Assembly (NCBI GenBank): GCA_964036045.1
Contig: OZ038381.1
Coordinates: 152,228,352 to 152,292,351, forward strand
From: Eutreptiella sp. 'Long Island Sound 2002'
Taxonomy: Eukaryota > Euglenozoa > Euglenophyceae > Eutreptiales > Eutreptiaceae
Reading direction: 5' to 3'
Length of the DNA stretch: 64,000 bases
The position numbers and the translations under genes are program-made. Below are positions 41,951-53,224 of this stretch, piece by piece (position 1 is the stretch's first letter; the number at the start of each line of letters is the position of its first letter). The notes under the pieces were generated by a model. That model was not told the origin of the DNA, searched no databases, and worked only from the letters and a program-made list of their open reading frames with translations.

Positions 41951-44002
41951 ACGCTCTAATGCGGTCGCCGATCGCTCTATAAACAGCGGTTTAGTAAAGG
42001 TCCTGACCAATGACAGGGCGGAGCAATACTCCCAATGGAGGGCACAAAACTCCAAGAACACAAAGAAATGGAAAATGGAACCAATAGGGACTGAATCCTG
42101 TGGTTTGGCGAAAGGAGTAGCGTTTAAGAAGTCAAATAGCCAGAACTTGACGAAAAGACGTTAGAATTCGTCATTTTTAGGCCAAAACCTAAAGTTTTAG
42201 ATAAGGGCAACAAGAGGGCACTCCCAAAGAGGGTTGCGCAAGCCTAACCGGCTCCTCGCCGTAGGGTTGTTTAAACGCTTAGGGTTGTCTTTGCGTTCCT
42301 TTTTCCTTCGGCATACACATGATGCGTGGTGAGCAGGGTAGGTAAGCCCAGGAGGAGCTCACCTCCTTGTTGAGTTTCGTGATGTGTGGTCAAATGTGGG
42401 TAAGGTTGGGAGAAACAATTGTTGTTCTTCGTCTCCCTTCCCTGCATTCACATGATGCATTAAAGCGCCATAGGCCATGCGCTGTGCACGCGGTATAAGC
42501 CTTGTTTAGGTTACCCAGGGCTCCGTCCTACATTGTATAAGAGAACAGGCGGAGTCCTTAAGCATGCTTGCTTGCAGCACGGTTAGAGGAGAGCATATTA
42601 ATTTGTACCCTAAGACATGTATAATACAGTGCGGGTAGTTAGGTTCCTCAGCCGCTAACCGTGCTTCATCTGCCTTTGCTCTCAGGTGGGAAAGGTCAAG
42701 GTGATTGGTGCAGCAACAGTTGCCTTCGGCGACTTCCCATTTTTCTGCCCAAGCTGAAAAGGGCGCAGCTCACACAAACAAATTGGGTCAGTGAACGACT
42801 TCTTCATGGAGAACCCTTACCACACGCTGTGTACACGCCACTCCTTCCCTCCGAGCCCTATCAGGGAAACGCGCGAGGGTGTCCCTGGCAGGCCACAGTT
42901 GCCTAGCGGCGCTGTGTTCTCTTGTAATCTCACAGGGGAGTCAATAGGGCTCAAGACTTCTTTTTCATGGCCACCCAGTAGAGCGTGTGAGGGTTAGGGT
43001 CAGCAAGCCTGGTAGGCACTGAGGGCGGTTGTGTTCACCTTGCCTTCGAAAGCTGGTGCAGGCATTAGGCACTGTAGTGTAGTGGTGTCTCCTGCTCCGC
43101 GTGCTTTTCCTTGCGGGCAGGGGAGTGAGTTACTTTTTGGCCCTTAGAATATTGGACGTTTTGTATGCCCTCAGCACACTTGGCCACCCCTCTACTCTAG
43201 TAGGTAGGGCTTTTGCCGTCTTCCCCAAAGGATAGGGGCGAGCAAAGAAATTGGGCGCCATAGGAGTGGTAAGAGTGCCTGATTAGGACCTTGGGTCTGA
43301 TGTCAGGGAAGCCCGCTTGCCGGGAACCACGCCGGGGAGTGAAGTCAGACACATACAGACATGGGTAGCACACTTTGGGGTATGGTAACCCTGTCAGGAA
43401 AGGTAGGACCCCATGGGTCTGGACCATTCAGGGGTCACAACTGTGGGCACGCTTGTCCCCAAAAAGGGTGGACACACCTTGCTTCACAGCACCTTGTTTG
43501 TCATTCCCCCCTGGAGTAGTAAGCCACCGCTCTTCGTTGGCTCCCCAAGGTCATAACATCAGAACAGATCCCAGGCAACAAACGGTCAACAAGGCACACA
43601 CTCGCTGGGTGGCTGCAGACCTGATAAGCGGGCATCTGGTTCACGCTGGTAACCATAGGCATGAGACTGCAGGGCACAGCCGGGGCAGGAGCAGAGCTGC
43701 GCAAGCAGCGGATGTGTAGGTGTCTGGAGCGCCGAATCCGATTGAGGGTGGAAGTTAGTATATTCACCGTAACTGGAGCTCTACAGGAGTCCTGAACCTG
43801 GCCTGGCACACACTGAGTAGGCCCAGCTATCTGCACAAGAGGGCTCACCGCCCTCGGGAGGTTAGAAAACAGTAAATAGTTAGGCACAAGGAAAACCGAA
43901 GGGCAAGTGCCAGGCGCCGAAGATCTCTAGCGGCGAACGAAACAAACACACCGGTGGGCATTGCGCTGTAGGCAAGGGGGACTGATGCGCCGGGCCTTAC
44001 CT

Positions 44003-44160
44003 GGAGGTGATTAGTTTTTCTACTTCCGCTGGGACAGAGTGTCAGCACGGGTTAGTAACTGTCCCTCGTTGCTTTCGAGGAGGCAGGAGCGAAAAAGGGG
44101 GTTGATACTTCCATCTGGCTGTATAAAGGCGGACATGGGTTCCCAGGTCGCCGCAGATAG
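44003..44160 (-). pseudogene. Chromodomain-integrase C-terminal relic
   Basis: The minus strand reads ATWEPM, PDGSINPLFRS, NEGQLLTRADTLSQRK, clearly the same C-terminus as the integrase ending at 48051 (ATWEPMPAF, DGSINPIFRS, NEGQLLTRAETLSQRK). A TAG follows SQRK here, where the other copy has AAG. The TAA three codons on is at the same aligned place as the stop of the intact copy. Only the last ~45 residues remain; the piece starts exactly at the tandem junction. Confidence 0.8.
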
Positions 44161-44162
44161 AG

Positions 44163-47100
44163 ATCGAATCAATGAATAGTTTCAAAATCCAGTGTATCAC
44201 GGAAGGGCTGCAAATAGACAAAGCAGGTTTAAGTACAAAGATTCAATCACAATGGAATGAAACAAATGATTTTGAAGGGGAAGCTGGCATGACTCTTGCC
44301 TCCCAATGAGCCTCAAACACTTCATGTGCACTCTTTTGGATGAAATGGTGCTGGTTAGGAATGTGGGGCAAAAGAGTTAGGCCAGACACAGAATACGACT
44401 TGGCAAGGCAACTGAATTCAGAGACAGTTAAAAAGTAGAACCACAATAAGTGGTAGAAACAGTTGAGTATAGAGGTCTTGCGGTGGGGGACCACTAGGCT
44501 TAGCCTCCAAGCCAGTAGGCATGAAATGCCTACTTTACTTCGGTATAACCTCCATGAAGGAAGATACCTCCGCTCAGTTGAGTGGTTGGGGTGAACTTCA
44601 TGGGGGGGCTAGGGTTATAACCCTAGTTACTTTGAGAAGTGTGTACTTGAAGCTTCAAAAGAGAGATAAAAATACTTAAATAAATCTTAGCATCAACAAA
44701 AGGGTTTTAAGGGGGCTTGGCCTGGATCAGGACCTCCAAGAAAGGAATGGCAGTAACCCTTTCTTACTCACCCCTGTAGTACTAGTTGATGAAGCTAGTA
44801 GGACCAAGGAAAAAGGCTCAAATGATCCCGGAATTACCTGAGAAAGTGCATTATAACCAACCAGAAACATTTCTATCAGTTCATAGATGCCTGTAGGTAC
44901 CCTCGAAAAACAGCGTAATGTACCGTGAATGATGTCCCTTCGATGGGGCATTCCTCAAAAGTCGCCAGCGTGCGACGAAAATGTTTGGTAAAAATTTGGG
45001 GGTAGTGGGGTTCGAATCCAGGACTCCCTCCCTGGAGCACACATGCTTGCCGACTAGGGTACGGTCGAATGCTCTTATGCGGACAGCTATCGCTGTATAA
45101 ACAGCGTTTTAAGAAAAATTCCTGACCAAGGGCCAGGGCGGAGCAATACTCTCAATGGAGGACACCGATCTCCAGGAGCTGAAAAAAAAAGAAAATGGAA
45201 CCAACAGGGAATGAATCCTGTGGTTTAGCGAAAGGGGTAGCCATTTAAGAAGTCAAATTGCTAAAAATTGACGAAACCACCTTAGAAATCGTCATTTTTA
45301 GGCCAAAACCTAAGGTCGCACACAGGCGCAACAGAAGCGGACTCCAAAGAAAGAGTTGCGCAAGCGGAAAGGCCCCAGAAAAAGAAGGTATGAGCCGTAG
45401 CTTTTAAAGTTTTCAAAGAGGTTCCTGCACAGTTGCATCAATAATATTCTAAACTTTCCGAAAAATAATTGAACAGAAACTCACACCACAGAGCAGGTGG
45501 ACAACCCACCTCTGAGGTATGTCAGTGTCATTCCACACGGATGCATCGCGTTCGTGTTGTTTGCTTCGTTAAAAGATTAGGGTTGTCACCGCTGTGTTCG
45601 TTCGGGGTTTGGCTGCTCAATTCCTTTGCTGTGCACAGGTCAAAACTGAGACGAAAGGTATGCGAAGCGAATGGAGCACGCAGCGCGCACGTAGGGTTGG
45701 AGTATGCGCTGTGCTCGCGATGCATGTGCCTAATTCAGGTATTCAAATGTTGTGTCACTTTCCCTGTGTCCCAATCCACCCTTCTCTTCTCTTCACAGGT
45801 CAGAAAAGAGACTGCTTACTCGTGTTCCTGTTCCCGCAGCGTTAAAATAGGGTTGCTTACAACGGTTAGGCTTGTTTTGCGCTGTGCAGGACCATTGTCT
45901 CTCAGCTTTCTGCAGGGGACAAAGTAAGATTAGCGCACATGACACACAATGCATTCATCCCTTAGGGCTGTTTTTAATTCGCAGTAGGGTTGTTTAAGCG
46001 CTTAGGCTTGTTTTGTGCCCGTGTTACCTTCGGCATTCACATGATGTGTGGTGAGTAAGGTAGGTAAGCCCAGGAGGTGCTCACCTCCTGGTTGAGTCAC
46101 GCTCTGATTTGTTGTTGTGGGTGAAGTTAGGAGAATCAGTGGAAGATTGGAAGACTGGTGCATACCTGTGCATGCACATGACGCATTAAAGGGTAGGCCA
46201 CGCGTGTTGCGCACGGTAAAACCTTGTTTATGTTACCAGGGGGCTCCACCCCACGTTCTTTAGAAGAACAGGTGGAGTTCCTTCAGCTTGCTTGCTTGTA
46301 ACTTGGTAAGTGGACAGCGTCTTATAGGTCAGCCTGAGAAGTGTATAACACGTCGAGGCTGGCTTGGTTCCTCCGCCCCTTACTAGGTTCATCCGCCCTT
46401 GCTCTGCAGTTGCACAGGTGAGGGTGCCTGGTGCAGTCCCTTGCCGCGTTAAAACATGCGGCGCTGATCACAAGACAAAGAAACTGTGCCTCAGCCTGGA
46501 GTGGCGAGGGCAGTCCGACTTGTTCAACATACACGCTGTGCACGCAAAAAGAGCACTCCTTACGTCCAAGCCCTGACAGGGGAACACGTAGTAGCGTTCC
46601 TGTTAGGCCACAGTCGCTTAGTAGCGCTGTGTTCTCTTGTTATTTCACAGGAGGGTCAATAGGGCCCGACACCTCATTGCCATGAACACCAAGTAGCGTG
46701 TGCAGGTGTTAGGGTCAGCAACCCTGGCAGGTGATGAGTGCAAGTGCTGAGTGCTCACCCTGCCTTCGAAGGCTGGTGCTGGCGTTAGTGAGTGTAGTGT
46801 AGTGGTGTCTCCTGTCCCGCGTGCTTTTCTACGTGGGCAGGGGACTGTGTTAGCTTTTGGCCTTTACAAAAATGGGCGTTTTGTATGCCGTTAGCACACT
46901 TGGCCACCCCTCCCCTCTAGTACGTAGGGCTTTTGCCGTCTTCCCCCAAGGATAGGCGCCAGCCCAAAAACTGGGCCCCATGGGAGTGGTAACAGTACCT
47001 GATTAGGAACTTCGATTCAACGTCCGCGAGGCCCGGTCTCCGGGAGCCACGCCCGGGAGAGAAGTAAGACACATACAGACATACGTAGCACACTGAGGGG

Positions 47101-48215
47101 TATGGTGAACCCTGTAACGAAGGGTAGAACCCCATGGGTCTGGACCAGCCAGGGGTCCTAACTGTGGGCACGCTTGTACCAAAAGAGGGTTGACACACCT
47201 TGCTTCATAACACCCTGCTTGTCATTCTCCCCGGGAGTAGAAAGCCACCGTTCTTCGTTGGCTACCCAAAGTCATACCATCAGGGCAGTTCCCATGCACC
47301 ACATGGTCAACAAGGCACACACTTGCTGGGTGGCTGCAAACCTGATAAGCGGCCATCTGGTTCACGCTGCTAACCATAAGCATGGGACTGCAGGGCACAG
47401 CGAGGGCAGGAGCAGTGCTCCGCAAGCAGCGCATTGGTAGGTGTCTGAAGTGCCGAACCTGATTGAGGGTGCGAGTTAGTACATTCACCGTAACTGGAGC
47501 TCTACAGGAGTTCTGAACCTGTCCTGGCACACAGTGAGTAGCCCTAGCTATCAGCACATGAGTGCTCACCACCCCTGGGAGGTTGGAAAACAGAGGGGGT
47601 TGCGAGCAAAGGGCCTCAACTGTGAGTCTCAATCAGAGCGGAATCTGTTCAAGTAGGCCAGCGTGTTCAGGTGATCTGGAGTTGAGGTGTTCGTATGGAG
47701 GTGGGCACCCCGGACAGAACGGACCTCACAGGTACCTAGTCCAGCGCGTGGGTGCGTTCTTGGTACTACACTGTGCGGAGAATGTGTGCTGGCAGGTTGG
47801 GGCAATAGGACGCACCGATCATTGGGCTGCAAACAAGATAAGCGTTGTATCGGTGTTCCGACGATCCTCAGTGTTGCTTCTCCCTTGGTGCGGGGGGAGT
47901 GTACCTCTGGGGGGCACTAATACTCCTGCAGGAGTGGCCCGAAGGAGACTGCCAACGGGAGGAGGGGATGTCTCGGGTATACCACCGCCTCCTGAAGCTT
48001 GCAACATCCTCAGTTCGGTTAGGCACACCTAATAGATAGGCACAAGGAGATTACGTTTTCTTCTTCCGTTGGGACAGAGTCTCAGCACGGGTTAGTAGCT
48101 GTCCCTCGTTGTTCTCAACGAGGTAGGAGCGAAAGATTGGGTTGATACTCCCATCTAGCTGTCTAAAGGCGGGCATGGGTTCCCAGGTCGCCTCAGATAG
48201 CCCAAAGCCATCCCA
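44163..48215 (+). repeat. Large tandem unit 2 (4.1 kb)
   Basis: The second copy follows unit 1 with only a couple of bases between. It is longer because of an extra ~570 bases at about 45400-45975 and ~400 bases at about 47600-48040. Its right end merges into the integrase gene of the 48-57.7 kb retrotransposon, so unit 2 is the natural 3' region of that element, and unit 1 is the remains of another copy arranged in tandem. Confidence 0.7.
45001..45075 (-). repeat. tRNA-derived Pol III module (SINE-like), copy 2
   Basis: This is the counterpart of 41881-41950 within tandem unit 2. Box A-like ACCCTAGTCGGCAAGC and box B-like GATTCGAACCC (one mismatch) are at the same spacing. Shared anticodon-arm-like GTGCTCCAGGGAGGGAGTCC supports common descent. 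Confidence 0.55.
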
Positions 48216-49175
48216 CAGGGTTAGGAACTTCCAGCCCTGCTTATACTCGTGGCGAGCAATACCTGCAACCACGTAGTAGCCATCGACTGCCATCTCATCG
48301 GCAGTCATCTCTTCGAGTTTGTCTGCCTCCTCTGAGCTGGCAGCGTTCTGCAGGTTGATACGCTGAACCTCACTGTCGCTGAGGCGCCACTCTTCCCAGA
48401 ACAAATCGTCAGGGGAGTGATAGTGCCTCAACTGCTTAGGCGCACAAAGTAGTTCACAACCTAGACATAGACTGCACCTGACATGGATCCTAGATCCATA
48501 TATCCTGATGATACGATAGGACCCAAAATAAGGGTCCTGTAGGCAGTTACGAGGCCAGGGGGGTAGGCGTGAATGGTGTACCAAAACAAGGTCAGCAACC
48601 TTGAAGCTGGCAGGTCGCCGTAGGCGATTCCGTCGGCTCCGTTCACGGTCACGGATATGTCTCAGTTTAGTCCAGGCCTGGTTAGCCATAGACTGCTTGT
48701 GTTCCAGCCAATCGCCAACAGGGCTCTGGAAGTCCTCAGGAAAGGGGGTTTTGAAGAACCAAGCAGGTCGTCCTCCATGAAACAGCTCGTGGGGGGTGAA
48801 ACCCGTAGAAGAGCTCTTGTGAGCGTTCATCGTCAGCACTGTCCAGGGCACTAGACGCACCCAATTTTTGGTACGTTCCTGTTTCATCCGCATTCTCAGG
48901 TTCTGTTCCACCACACGGTTTTGTGTCTCGCAAAGAGGATTAGACGTGAGGGTATACGGCAAACCTGTGGTTACCTCAACGTTGAGGGCATTAAGCACTC
49001 GTTTGTACCATTCAGTGTCACTGCGGATGCGTACATCCTCATCAGAGTGCACCTGCTTAGGTGCTCCATAGGGTTTGAACCATTGTTTGACCAACATTTT
49101 CACAGTCTGCTCACCCGTTATTTTCTTATTGCAAGGGAACACACAGGTGAAGCGGGACAGGCCACAGGTGACCAC
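48051..49175 (-). CDS. Integrase core and chromodomain
   Basis: About 374 codons remain open. 'VHSDEDVRIRSDTEWYK' is the second catalytic Asp region and 'NPLCETQNRVVEQ' holds the catalytic Glu of the DDE triad. 'DLVLVHHSRLPPW' is the C-terminal barrel. Residues ~298-350 (YYVVAGIARHEYKQG, FLTLWDGFG, EATWEP) form a chromodomain, which in chromoviruses directs integration to modified chromatin. The first catalytic Asp should lie just upstream, where the correct frame (LFIHGLPRFGGYDSCLVV) is out of phase with the preceding ORF. The stop is TAA at 48051-48053. Enough is present to be sure of the family; the gene itself is probably not functional. Confidence 0.85.
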   Translation of the reverse strand: MVTCGLSRFTCVFPCNKKITGEQTVKMLVKQWFKPYGAPKQVHSDEDVRIRSDTEWYKRVLNALNVEVTTGLPYTLTSNPLCETQNRVVEQNLRMRMKQERTKNWVRLVPWTVLTMNAHKSSSTGFTPHELFHGGRPAWFFKTPFPEDFQSPVGDWLEHKQSMANQAWTKLRHIRDRERSRRNRLRRPASFKVADLVLVHHSRLPPWPRNCLQDPYFGSYRIIRIYGSRIHVRCSLCLGCELLCAPKQLRHYHSPDDLFWEEWRLSDSEVQRINLQNAASSEEADKLEEMTADEMAVDGYYVVAGIARHEYKQGWKFLTLWDGFGLSEATWEPMPAFRQLDGSINPIFRSYLVENNEGQLLTRAETLSQRKKKT

Positions 49176-49185
49176 TAGGCAGCTA

Positions 49186-49998
49186 TCATAGCCGCCGAAG
49201 CGAGGTAGTCCGTGGATGAAGAGAGTTAGTACAATAGGGTATCGGTAAGCTGGAAATCAGTCTCCTATCCCTACTGTCGCTCTGCTTGCTGGCATGACAG
49301 CCACAAGCATCCACAATGGTCTGCATACGGGACCTCAATTCAGTCAGGGTTAGACCAGAGTAGAAACACTCACGGAAAAGGTGCACTGAGCGATTAGCGC
49401 CCGTGTGACCTGAGCTGAGACCGAACCACTGTAGGCACCCATCAAGTCGGGCCTCAGGCAGGACAATACAGTCCTCGTAGAAGAGGTACTGGTTGTTTTT
49501 ATACCACTGGTGCCCGTCAATGACACGGGGTTCAACACCTGTGCTGAGGGTCCGGAGAATTTCTTTATACTCTGACTGATAGTCAGTTAGGCTCCATCCT
49601 TCAAAGATTCCAGCAGTCCGCATAGACAGGTCAAGCTGGACATCGATACGCTGGAAAGCCTCTTTGGTGAGTACTCCAGAGCTCTCACCAATAAGCACAT
49701 CGAAGTTGTTGCGCAAAATATAGTCCGACAGTTCATTTTTTATACCAGGGATATGATGGACTGTCAACCTGAACTGGCTCCGGTAAGTCCACCACCGTTT
49801 TAGTTTCGCTTCCTCCGGTGGTGGGCCCTTGTGAAAAGATTTTACCGGTTCCTGGTCACAGAGCCAGACAATAGGATTAGATCCTAATAGTCGGGACTGT
49901 GACGAGAGCACCAACATACCAGCCAGAAGTTCCTGGTCGTAGGTGCTGTGATTGGAACGCGCTTGGTACCATTTCCAGTTCCAGTGTCCTAGTGGCAC
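49186..49998 (-). pseudogene. RNase H end and integrase zinc-binding domain
   Basis: The frame starts inside RNase H ('STYDQELLAGMLVLSSQ', 'NPIVWLCDQEPVKSF', 'HIPGIKNELSDYI') and continues into the HHCC domain of integrase ('SSGHTGANRSVHLF' and 'VDACGCHASK'). It ends in a frameshift before the integrase core: the natural continuation lies in another frame from about 49230. In an intact element RNase H removes the RNA template and the zinc domain multimerises integrase. Confidence 0.75.
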
Positions 49999-51602
49999 AG
50001 GCTGCTACTCACTGGAAGGATAGTCGTGCTTCAAGGAGCGATCACGGTATAGTCCGCTAGTACGATAATGGCAGTGGGTTAGTTCAGCTGGGTTAAGCTC
50101 CTGCCATTGGTATATGGTTCCCACTCCCCCTACATCACTGGCCCCAGTGATCAGGACCATCTCACCCTTAGGGCTGGGTATGCCCAGGCAGTTGGAAGAG
50201 GCAATGTTCTTCTTCAACTCCTGGAAACACTCCTCCTCTCTGGCGGTCCACCTCCGGGGAGTAGTTTTCTTGATTAGGTCAGTGAGGAGGGTGGAGGAGT
50301 AGGTAAAATTGTGGATGTGGCGCCTATAGAAGTTACACTCTTAGGGTCATCGCAAATCTGCATGTCTTGTAGGGGCTGCATCTTAGACGCGGCTGGTTTT
50401 CACCAGCCATACCCCACATCGAAACCCAAATACTCCATCTCCTCTTTCATGAACTAGCATTTTTCGAGTTTGATTCCGAGATGGTTTTCCTGACAAACAA
50501 TGGAACATTCACGGAGGAGAAGGACATGGTCCTCTTGGGTATTGGTACCCAAATTCACGTCATCGATGTGGCCCTCCATTTCTGCCCCTCTGGAAATCAG
50601 CTTCTGTACTAGAGGTCTGCGCCTCAGCATGTACAAAATTTTCTTCATCAGTTCTTGGGAGAGTGCCGGGGCGTTGGATACCCCAGAAGGCATGACCTTC
50701 CACTTAAACACACGACCCTTATGGGTTATAAAAATCTTGAACTGCGGCTGTTAGGTCAACCTGCCAGAAACCACTGCGTTTGTCCATTTTAGTTTTGTAC
50801 CGGCATTTAGCGATACGCTCCAGGGTGTTTTCCATGTTGGGAATACTCCCTGGGTGGTTTTGGGTTTTCTGGTTGAGCTCACCATAGTCAACAACCAATC
50901 GCAGGGCAGTCCATCCTGGTTTAGCGACCAGGAAGCAAGGACTGCAGTGGTGGGCGTAGTCGCCCTTCTTGTATTCCTCAACGAGGCTAGCATCATTACA
51001 TTCCTGGATCTGGCGCTCGATTTCTTCAACCTGTTCTTGAGAAGCGGGGTAGGGACGACGTCTCACTCGCGTCTTCTCAAATTCAGGTTTCAGTTTCAGG
51101 TCCATCTGCACCAGTTTTTTTACAGGACAGGGGAGGCGGTAGGGCGCCGAACACCTCCTCATAGGTTAGGAGCAGCTTCTTCATTCGGGGGTCAGGGTTC
51201 AGACTCTCAATTTTCTGCGAGAAATCCTGCTCAGCATGGAGGTTGCTCTTACACTCCTCTTTCTTTTTCTGCCGATCAGCAGTTTTGGCAGGTACTGACC
51301 CATAATCCCAGTCAGGGGGGCATTGCTGCCCATAGTGCAGAGAATACACTACGGGTATCTCAGGGTCAGGCAGCATGTAGGAAGTCCGGTTTGGACCTTA
51401 AAGTGAACAATTATTGCAAAAAAAGGCAGCATGTAGGAATCATCGTCCTCCTCAGACCAGATGGAGGAATCCCAGGTCTGTCTGAGGTATTGCAGCCATT
51501 CTTGGCGCTCAATACCTTCAGCCCCCAGGTACAACAGTTGTCGGAGTTCCTGATTTTCATGCTCAGACAGTGGCATGTTATTAGAAGCAGGCCGCGCTAG
51601 AG
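49999..51602 (-). pseudogene. Reverse transcriptase and RNase H, left duplicate
   Basis: This stretch contains, in several frames, 'VQMDLKLKPEFEKTRVRRR' and 'YPASQEQVEEIERQIQEC' (approach to RT), 'FLVAKPGWTALRLVVDYGEL', 'KMDKRSGFWQVDLT', 'KWKVMPSGVSNAPALSQELM', 'HIDDVNLGTN' (the YxDD box, here HIDD) and RNase H pieces. Frameshifts fall near 50720 and 50350; relative to the right duplicate a ~35-base deletion removed part of the sequence near 50340-50350. A TGA after GYGW is shared with the other duplicate, so it predates the duplication. Confidence 0.75.
51369..51439 (+). mobile_element. 41-bp insertion with A7 tail and 15-bp target duplication
   Basis: GGCAGCATGTAGGAA occurs at 51369-51383 and again at 51425-51439, whereas the right duplicate has it once (56187-56201). 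Between the copies are 41 bases that begin GTCCGGTTTGGACC and end in AAAAAAA. A 15-base duplication plus A-tail is what a target-primed reverse transcription event leaves, here of a tiny fragment. Confidence 0.75.
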
Positions 51603-52189
51603 GTAGGTAGGTAGGTATCTTCGGGATATCGAGATGCCTCCCTTGACAGTGGAGGAGGAAGGGCTTACGAAGGGGACACCCTGTCCCTCCCACTGCCCTA
51701 GGTCAGGTGCCTCTTTAGCCGCTCCGGCAGGTGCTTGGGAAGGCAGTGTCGCGGCCACCCGGTCCAGGTGTCCCAGGTGGGAGGGTGTCCCCACATGTGT
51801 CCACGGGTAGTGCCACATGCCCCCTCCTTTGAGCAGCAGCTCTGGGGGCTGCCCAGCCATGTGGAATATCTCTCACCACAGGAGGTATTGCTCCGGCCTG
51901 TCTACGGTACAACCGCCTCACCCTTGTGGCTTGAGTTGCGGGGCCGCTCCGCTTGGCAGGCGATCTGCTCCTGGACTGTGTAACGGCTCGCCTGTCATCG
52001 GTTGCTTCCATGGCTCCGGCCGACGTTTGTCATGGTCCCCGATGCAGCCTGGCCGGGCTCGGACCAGCGGCCTTGGAGTACCGCTCCTGCCACTGGCCCG
52101 GTGGGTCGGCTGGGTCGCCCCAGCGTGTCCGACCCATGGGCTGTTGGTTCTTTCCTGTCCCTCGGCCGCCCTACGTGTGTGCGGTTTCC

Positions 52190-52590
52190 TGGGCCACTTG
52201 GCTCCTGTTCACCGGTGTGCCCGCTCGGTGCGTTGCTTTGCTTTCGCAGAGTCCTGGGCCACTTGGCTCCTGTTCACCGGTGTGCCTGGGTGGTTTGTCG
52301 CGTTTCTTGTGCGGTTCCCTGTACCACTTGGCTCCTGTTCATGGGTGCGCCCGCTCGGTGTGTTATGCTGTGTGTGGGGTGTCCTTGGTCACTTGGCTCC
52401 TGTTCACCGGTCCGTCTGCTTGATGTGCTGCTTTGTGTGTGCGGCGTCCTGGGCCATTTGGCTCCTGTTCACCGGTGTGCCCAGCCGTGGTGTCCCGTCC
52501 CTTTGTTGTCCTCGGTGCTTGTGCGTGCGCGCTGTCCTGGCCCAGGTGGCGCCTGTTCACTGGCGTGCGCGCTGTGTGCGGTGTGCGTGT
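52190..52590 (+). repeat. Minisatellite, ~61-67-bp unit, about 7 copies
   Basis: TGG(G/T)CCACTTGGCTCCTGTTCACCGGT-type words start at about 52190, 52257, 52321, 52387, 52449 and, diverged, near 52540. Copies share CACTTGGCTCCTGTTCA and vary after GTGTGCCC. Confidence 0.85.
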
Positions 52591-53224
52591 GCCGTTGGTG
52601 GTTGTGTCTCACTTCCTCCCCCCCTATTTTTTTTTTCCGTGCCTTATCGTTTTTTTTTGAAAAAACAGATAAAACAATTTTTTTTTAAAAAAATTTTACA
52701 AAGAAGGGGGCGCGCGTACACTGCAGGCAGAAGCATGGGCAACTGGTGCAGTGGTGCGATAGTGTCGTGTTCGTTGGCCTGTGTGGTCGGTGGTTTGGCG
52801 ACCGCACCCGGGGGGTTCGGCTCGCGCATCCTGATGTACACGGGTATGGGTCAGGGTTGGTTTGGTTAGGTGCCTCTTTGCTTCCGGTGCTGGCTGGTTA
52901 GGTGGCCGTGTGGGCTGTGGGTGTGGGCTGTGGCTACGTTGCTCCCTCGGCGGGCCTGGTTGGGAGTCAAGGTTTAGCGGTTTTGGGGTGTGGCTCAGGT
53001 TGGATTCGTGTTGGGGCTTTGGCTGGGTTAGGCAGTTGTGACGGTTGCGGGCTTGGGTTCGGTCTCTTTGGGCGTAGCGGTGCCCGTTGGCGTGTGCGTT
53101 GGCGTCCTTCGGCTTCCGGTTTGTTTGGTGTCCTACAGGCGGGGCCTGGTGTGGCGCCCCGCGGTGGTGACTGGTTGGGCTGGTTGGACAACGGGATTAG
53201 GTGGCGGCGCCGCTGGCTCGGGGG

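Larger units (their letters stand above)
41035..44160 (+). repeat. Large tandem unit 1 (3.1 kb)
   Basis: From ATCGAATCA(C)TGAAT at 41037 this unit aligns, with about 80-85% identity by eye, to the unit beginning at 44163. Shared landmarks: the tRNA-like module (41881/45001), CTTCGGCAT(A/T)CACATGATG (42308/46030), the GGGCTTTTGCCGTCTTCCCC(A/C)AA block (43206/46926), and the integrase tail (44020/48065). Read on the minus strand it is the 3' part of a chromodomain retrotransposon: integrase end, then ~1.7 kb of possible LTR, then a tRNA-like region. Confidence 0.75.
49748..51602 (+). repeat. Long direct repeat A, left copy (~1.86 kb)
   Basis: The match with 54517-56360 starts at GGGATATGA and ends at GCCGCGCTAGAG; outside these points the two flanks differ at once. 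Identity is about 93-95% by eye, with several small indels. It lies immediately left of the GC-rich insert. Confidence 0.85.

Noticed and set aside
51603-51625. GGTAGGTAGGTAGGTA as a stand-alone microsatellite
   Set aside because: It lies exactly at the insertion border, so I treat it as the insert's terminal tail and do not call it separately.
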